16,329 nt of DNA, taken from contig JAIOQF010000386.1 of assembly GCA_021413535.1 (NCBI GenBank), positions 1 to 16,329 of the forward strand, in the 5' to 3' direction. How positions within the stretch are numbered: position 1 is the stretch's first letter; each line of letters starts with the position of its first letter. This DNA comes from Verrucomicrobiota bacterium (GTDB taxonomy: Bacteria; Verrucomicrobiota; Verrucomicrobiia; Verrucomicrobiales; Verrucomicrobiaceae). Below are positions 13,956 to 16,329 of the stretch, one piece after another. The notes under the pieces are model-generated. The model ran no database searches. It was given only the letters and a program-made list of their open reading frames with translations, and was not told the DNA's origin. The position numbers and the translations under genes are program-made.

Positions 13956-15074
13956 ATGGATTCAATCGCGCCCAAGATATCGCTGCTCGCCACCATGCCG
14001 GACGAACTGGCAGCCGTGCTGACAGAACTGGGCGAAAAGCCGTTCCGGGCCAAACAGATTCTGGAATGGGTCTTCAAAAAACGCGTGGAGAGTTTTGACT
14101 TGATGCTGAACTTGTCCAAGCCGCTGCGCGCGGCGTTGGAGGAACGGTATGTTCTGCGGACCATGACCTTCGCGAAGGTCGAAGGCAGCGAGGACACCAC
14201 ACGGAAGTTTCTCTTCAAACTGAACGATGGCCGTTTCATCGAGACTGTGCTCATTCCGGCTTCGCCGGCGCTGTATGGCTCACAATCAGATCGGCGGACG
14301 CTCTGTGTTTCCTCGCAGGTGGGCTGTGCTTATGACTGCAAATTTTGCGCGAGCGGTCTGGCTGGATTCACCCGCAACCTCACCGCGAGCGAAATCGTGG
14401 AGCAGATCGTGCAGGTGGAAAAAATCGCCGGCGCGCGCATGGACAATCTGGTCTTCATGGGCATGGGCGAACCGCTGGCGAATCTGCCCAATGTGCTGCG
14501 GGCCATCGAGGTGTTGAATGCGGAGTGGGGCGTAGGCATCGGTGCGCGGCACATCACGGTGAGCACCAGCGGGCTCGCGCCGCAGATCCGCAAGCTCGCG
14601 GAGTTTCCTTTGCAAATCCGCCTGGCCATCTCCCTGCACGGTGCCAGCGACGAAGTGCGCGATGTGATCATGCCGGTGAACAAGAAATGGCCGCTGCGGG
14701 AATTGTATCTCGCGCTTGAAGAATGGGTCGCGCGCAAGAAACAACATCTGACCTTTGAGTTCATCCTCATTGAGGGCGTAAACGACAGCCAGGAGCAGGC
14801 ACGGTCGCTCGGGCGTCTGGCCCGCACCTTGAACGCCAAGGTGAACTTGATTCCCTACAATACTGTCGAAGGACTGCCGTGGAAGCGGCCGGACGAGAGG
14901 CAGCAAGATGCGTTTCGCGACGAAGTGGCGCTCTGCGGCGTCGCGGTGACACTGCGCCGGGAGAAGGGACACGACATTGCCGCCGCGTGCGGTCAGCTTC
15001 GTTTGAAACAGGAGACTGATCTTGGAATCATCGAGGCACCCATCAAGGCTACCCAACAAGAGATCGCGGGCTGA
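13956..15074 (+). CDS. rlmN: Dual-specificity 23S rRNA/tRNA adenine-C2 methyltransferase RlmN
   Basis: This radical-SAM enzyme methylates C2 of A2503 in 23S rRNA and of A37 in some tRNAs, tuning translation accuracy. The 372 residues include the N-terminal accessory helices (LGEKPFRAKQILEWVF), the CX3CX2C cluster motif C124/C128/C131, the upstream C117 corresponding to E. coli C118, GMGEPLAN for SAM binding, SLHGASDEVRDVIMPVN, EFILIEGVND, and C345 in AAACGQL, the cysteine that is itself methylated during the reaction. Both catalytic cysteines mark it as RlmN/Cfr, and the housekeeping context and length favour RlmN over Cfr. The frame is open 48 bases upstream, but ATG 13956 fits the family and lies just after a promoter-like sequence. 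Confidence 0.95.
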   Translation: MDSIAPKISLLATMPDELAAVLTELGEKPFRAKQILEWVFKKRVESFDLMLNLSKPLRAALEERYVLRTMTFAKVEGSEDTTRKFLFKLNDGRFIETVLIPASPALYGSQSDRRTLCVSSQVGCAYDCKFCASGLAGFTRNLTASEIVEQIVQVEKIAGARMDNLVFMGMGEPLANLPNVLRAIEVLNAEWGVGIGARHITVSTSGLAPQIRKLAEFPLQIRLAISLHGASDEVRDVIMPVNKKWPLRELYLALEEWVARKKQHLTFEFILIEGVNDSQEQARSLGRLARTLNAKVNLIPYNTVEGLPWKRPDERQQDAFRDEVALCGVAVTLRREKGHDIAAACGQLRLKQETDLGIIEAPIKATQQEIAG

Positions 15075-15087
15075 ATGATGCGGGCGA

Positions 15088-15900
15088 TCAGGCCCAGATC
15101 ATTTCCTTCACCACCTGAAACCAGAGATAAAAGCAGCCGCGCCATGAGTAGCGGAAGTGCTGTTCGTCAGCGCGAATAATCACACCGGAGAGCAGATTGT
15201 GATCAATCTGCTGGGTGAGGTCGCGCTGGATGTTGGTGTGGAGCAGATCAGGATCCTGCGGCGCGACGCGTTCCAAGGTCACTCCGTTCTTCACCAAGAA
15301 AGCTTCGTGCGAGGCCAGCATCTCTTCGATGGACTCCGCGCTGCGACAGCGGTTCATGCGCTGACGCGGGGCGAGCCGCATGGTGAAACTGAACGGATAA
15401 TTGGTCGTCACCAGGGTCATGCCGTCCACGGTGCGGGTGGTGAGACTGGCGTGGGAGAAAACGAATTCATCCTGCTGCGCGACGCTGATGGAGGCTTGGA
15501 GCAACTTTTCAGGATGGTAGAACAAACGGACGAAATGATCGGTCTGCTCCCATTTCCATCCGGCATCATCCGCCTTTTCAAAACCGGCCTCTTCAATTTC
15601 GGAACTAATCTGATCCAGGTCAGGAAAGAGATCGCGCGAGGGCGGGAAGCGATGCTTCACCTCGCTGCGCATAGGGAACCGCAAGCGGCGCACCCGGCTC
15701 ACGATTTCCACCCAGGGGAAAAGGAACCACAGTGAGATCGCAAACCAGCCGCCGGCATGACTGGCGGTGATGATAAAGCCAGCCAGATACGTCGCCACCA
15801 GCACAGCGATCCAGCCCGCCTTGGAAAGGAGCCGGTTATTAAACGTGCGGCACGCATAAGCGAAGACCAGCAGCCCGATGATGAGGAGAATTTGCGACAT
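15088..15900 (-). CDS. Membrane protein of unknown function with large soluble domain
   Basis: This 270-residue protein has three hydrophobic segments near its N terminus (about residues 2-18, 28-46 and 50-66), then a soluble C-terminal domain of about 200 residues. The C-terminal part has a mixed alpha/beta look, with a PEKLLQASISVAQQ stretch, a conserved-looking NYPFSFTMRLAPRQRM segment (about 168-183) and an aromatic tail SWRGCFYLWFQVVKEMIW. I do not recognise a family. With an N-terminal anchor of three helices the domain's side of the membrane cannot be assigned safely. It converges with rlmN, with 13 bases between their stop codons, and lies downstream of the partial gene at the right edge, 123 bases away, so they could be co-transcribed. 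No Shine-Dalgarno is seen. Confidence 0.7.
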   Translation of the reverse strand: MSQILLIIGLLVFAYACRTFNNRLLSKAGWIAVLVATYLAGFIITASHAGGWFAISLWFLFPWVEIVSRVRRLRFPMRSEVKHRFPPSRDLFPDLDQISSEIEEAGFEKADDAGWKWEQTDHFVRLFYHPEKLLQASISVAQQDEFVFSHASLTTRTVDGMTLVTTNYPFSFTMRLAPRQRMNRCRSAESIEEMLASHEAFLVKNGVTLERVAPQDPDLLHTNIQRDLTQQIDHNLLSGVIIRADEQHFRYSWRGCFYLWFQVVKEMIWA

Positions 15901-16023
15901 AAAGATTCAGCGGGAAACGCTCTACTGAGCCATGAATTGGGGGGATTGCAAACCTGCATCCACGTTCATCCGCCAAGTCGAACCCACAGCCCCCGACACC
16001 TGCATTCTCATCGGCCTGCCTGA

Positions 16024-16329
16024 TCAGGGCTGGAGCTTGGCATCCAGCTTCTGGAGCTCGAGAACAAAGATCAGCCGCCCCTCGCGCCATTTCGGACCGG
16101 CGATGAACAGGGGGCTGGCCGGGCGCAGGACGGCATCGGTTTTCACCAGCACTTGCGGGCCCTGCCAGAACTGCAAGTGCAGGTTGATGCCTCCGTCCTT
16201 CGCCGCTCCCTTCGAGTCGAGCTTCACGAACAGATCTTTCGATGGAACGAGCCACGATTCATATTCGCGGAAGATCACTTGATTGTGCTGGCCGAGAATA
16301 ACGAAATGCTTGTAGGGAAAAACTTTTTC
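16024..16329 (-). CDS. Partial gene of unknown function, cut by the window edge
   Basis: The C-terminal 101 residues of a leftward gene are present; the frame stays open to the last base of the window, so the start lies beyond it. The sequence is mixed hydrophobic and charged, with alternating strand-like segments (HFVILGQHNQVIF, GINLHLQFW, GRLIFVLELQKL) that suggest a beta-rich protein. A GTG at 16278 could serve as start, but the uninterrupted protein-like sequence before it argues for a longer gene. No family is recognised from this fragment. The 123 bases between it and the next leftward gene show no clear terminator or promoter. Confidence 0.55.
   Translation of the reverse strand, partial: EKVFPYKHFVILGQHNQVIFREYESWLVPSKDLFVKLDSKGAAKDGGINLHLQFWQGPQVLVKTDAVLRPASPLFIAGPKWREGRLIFVLELQKLDAKLQP

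Noticed and set aside
15068..15095. Possible bidirectional terminator between convergent rlmN and the gene at 15088
   Set aside because: The inverted bases (GGGCTGA with TCAGGCCC) pair only with a bulge and have no adjacent T- or A-run.
16017..16026. Ten-base palindrome CCTGATCAGG at the end of the partial gene
   Set aside because: A single 10-bp palindrome without loop or flanking structure is expected by chance in a window of this size.

Overview
The window reads as chromosomal DNA from a moderately GC-rich Gram-negative bacterium. The gene style fits Verrucomicrobiota or the wider PVC group: a Tat-exported Gfo/Idh/MocA dehydrogenase, a secreted pectate-lyase-like protein, a DUF433/DUF5615 pair, and almost no Shine-Dalgarno sequences. 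The phylum is an inference from style and was not established by a search. Fourteen protein genes cover nearly the whole window. I see no rRNA, tRNA, CRISPR array, insertion sequence or phage gene.

Layout, left to right. 1-2.1 kb: an MntR-type manganese-sensing repressor followed after 12 bases by an MFS transporter, very likely one operon. 2.1-4.3 kb: a small orphan gene, then three leftward genes (a small membrane protein, a membrane-anchored nuclease-like protein that lacks key catalytic residues, and the NTP pyrophosphohydrolase MazG), with a heptamer repeat and a perfect palindrome between the last two. 4.4-5.95 kb: an exported oxidoreductase ending in a strong intrinsic terminator. 5.96-8.2 kb: an inverted array of heptamers that runs into the start of a RecQ helicase. 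8.3-8.9 kb: an overlapping DUF433/DUF5615 pair, a predicted toxin-antitoxin module. 8.9-10.2 kb: hemL (tetrapyrrole synthesis). 10.3-13.8 kb, leftward: a P1B-4-type metal-efflux ATPase followed by a secreted beta-helix pectate-lyase-like protein. 13.96-15.07 kb: rlmN, divergent from the ATPase across a mirrored inverted repeat. 15.1-16.3 kb: two leftward genes of unknown function, the last one cut by the window edge.

How the parts fit together. Most genes are unrelated housekeeping or accessory functions. Two loci concern metals: the MntR-MFS pair, which suggests a manganese-responsive transporter, and the P1B-4 ATPase, whose SPC and HEGST motifs point to export of Co, Zn or Fe(II)-type ions. 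Several genes have a plausible -35/-10 pair whose -10 hexamer ends only 5-11 bases before the start codon, and none of the start codons has a convincing Shine-Dalgarno sequence. Together these suggest that leaderless or SD-independent translation is common in this organism. No wholly new multigene system is evident. The best leads are the MntR-linked transporter with a periplasmic helical insertion, the catalytically altered nuclease-like protein, and the repeat elements that touch gene boundaries.
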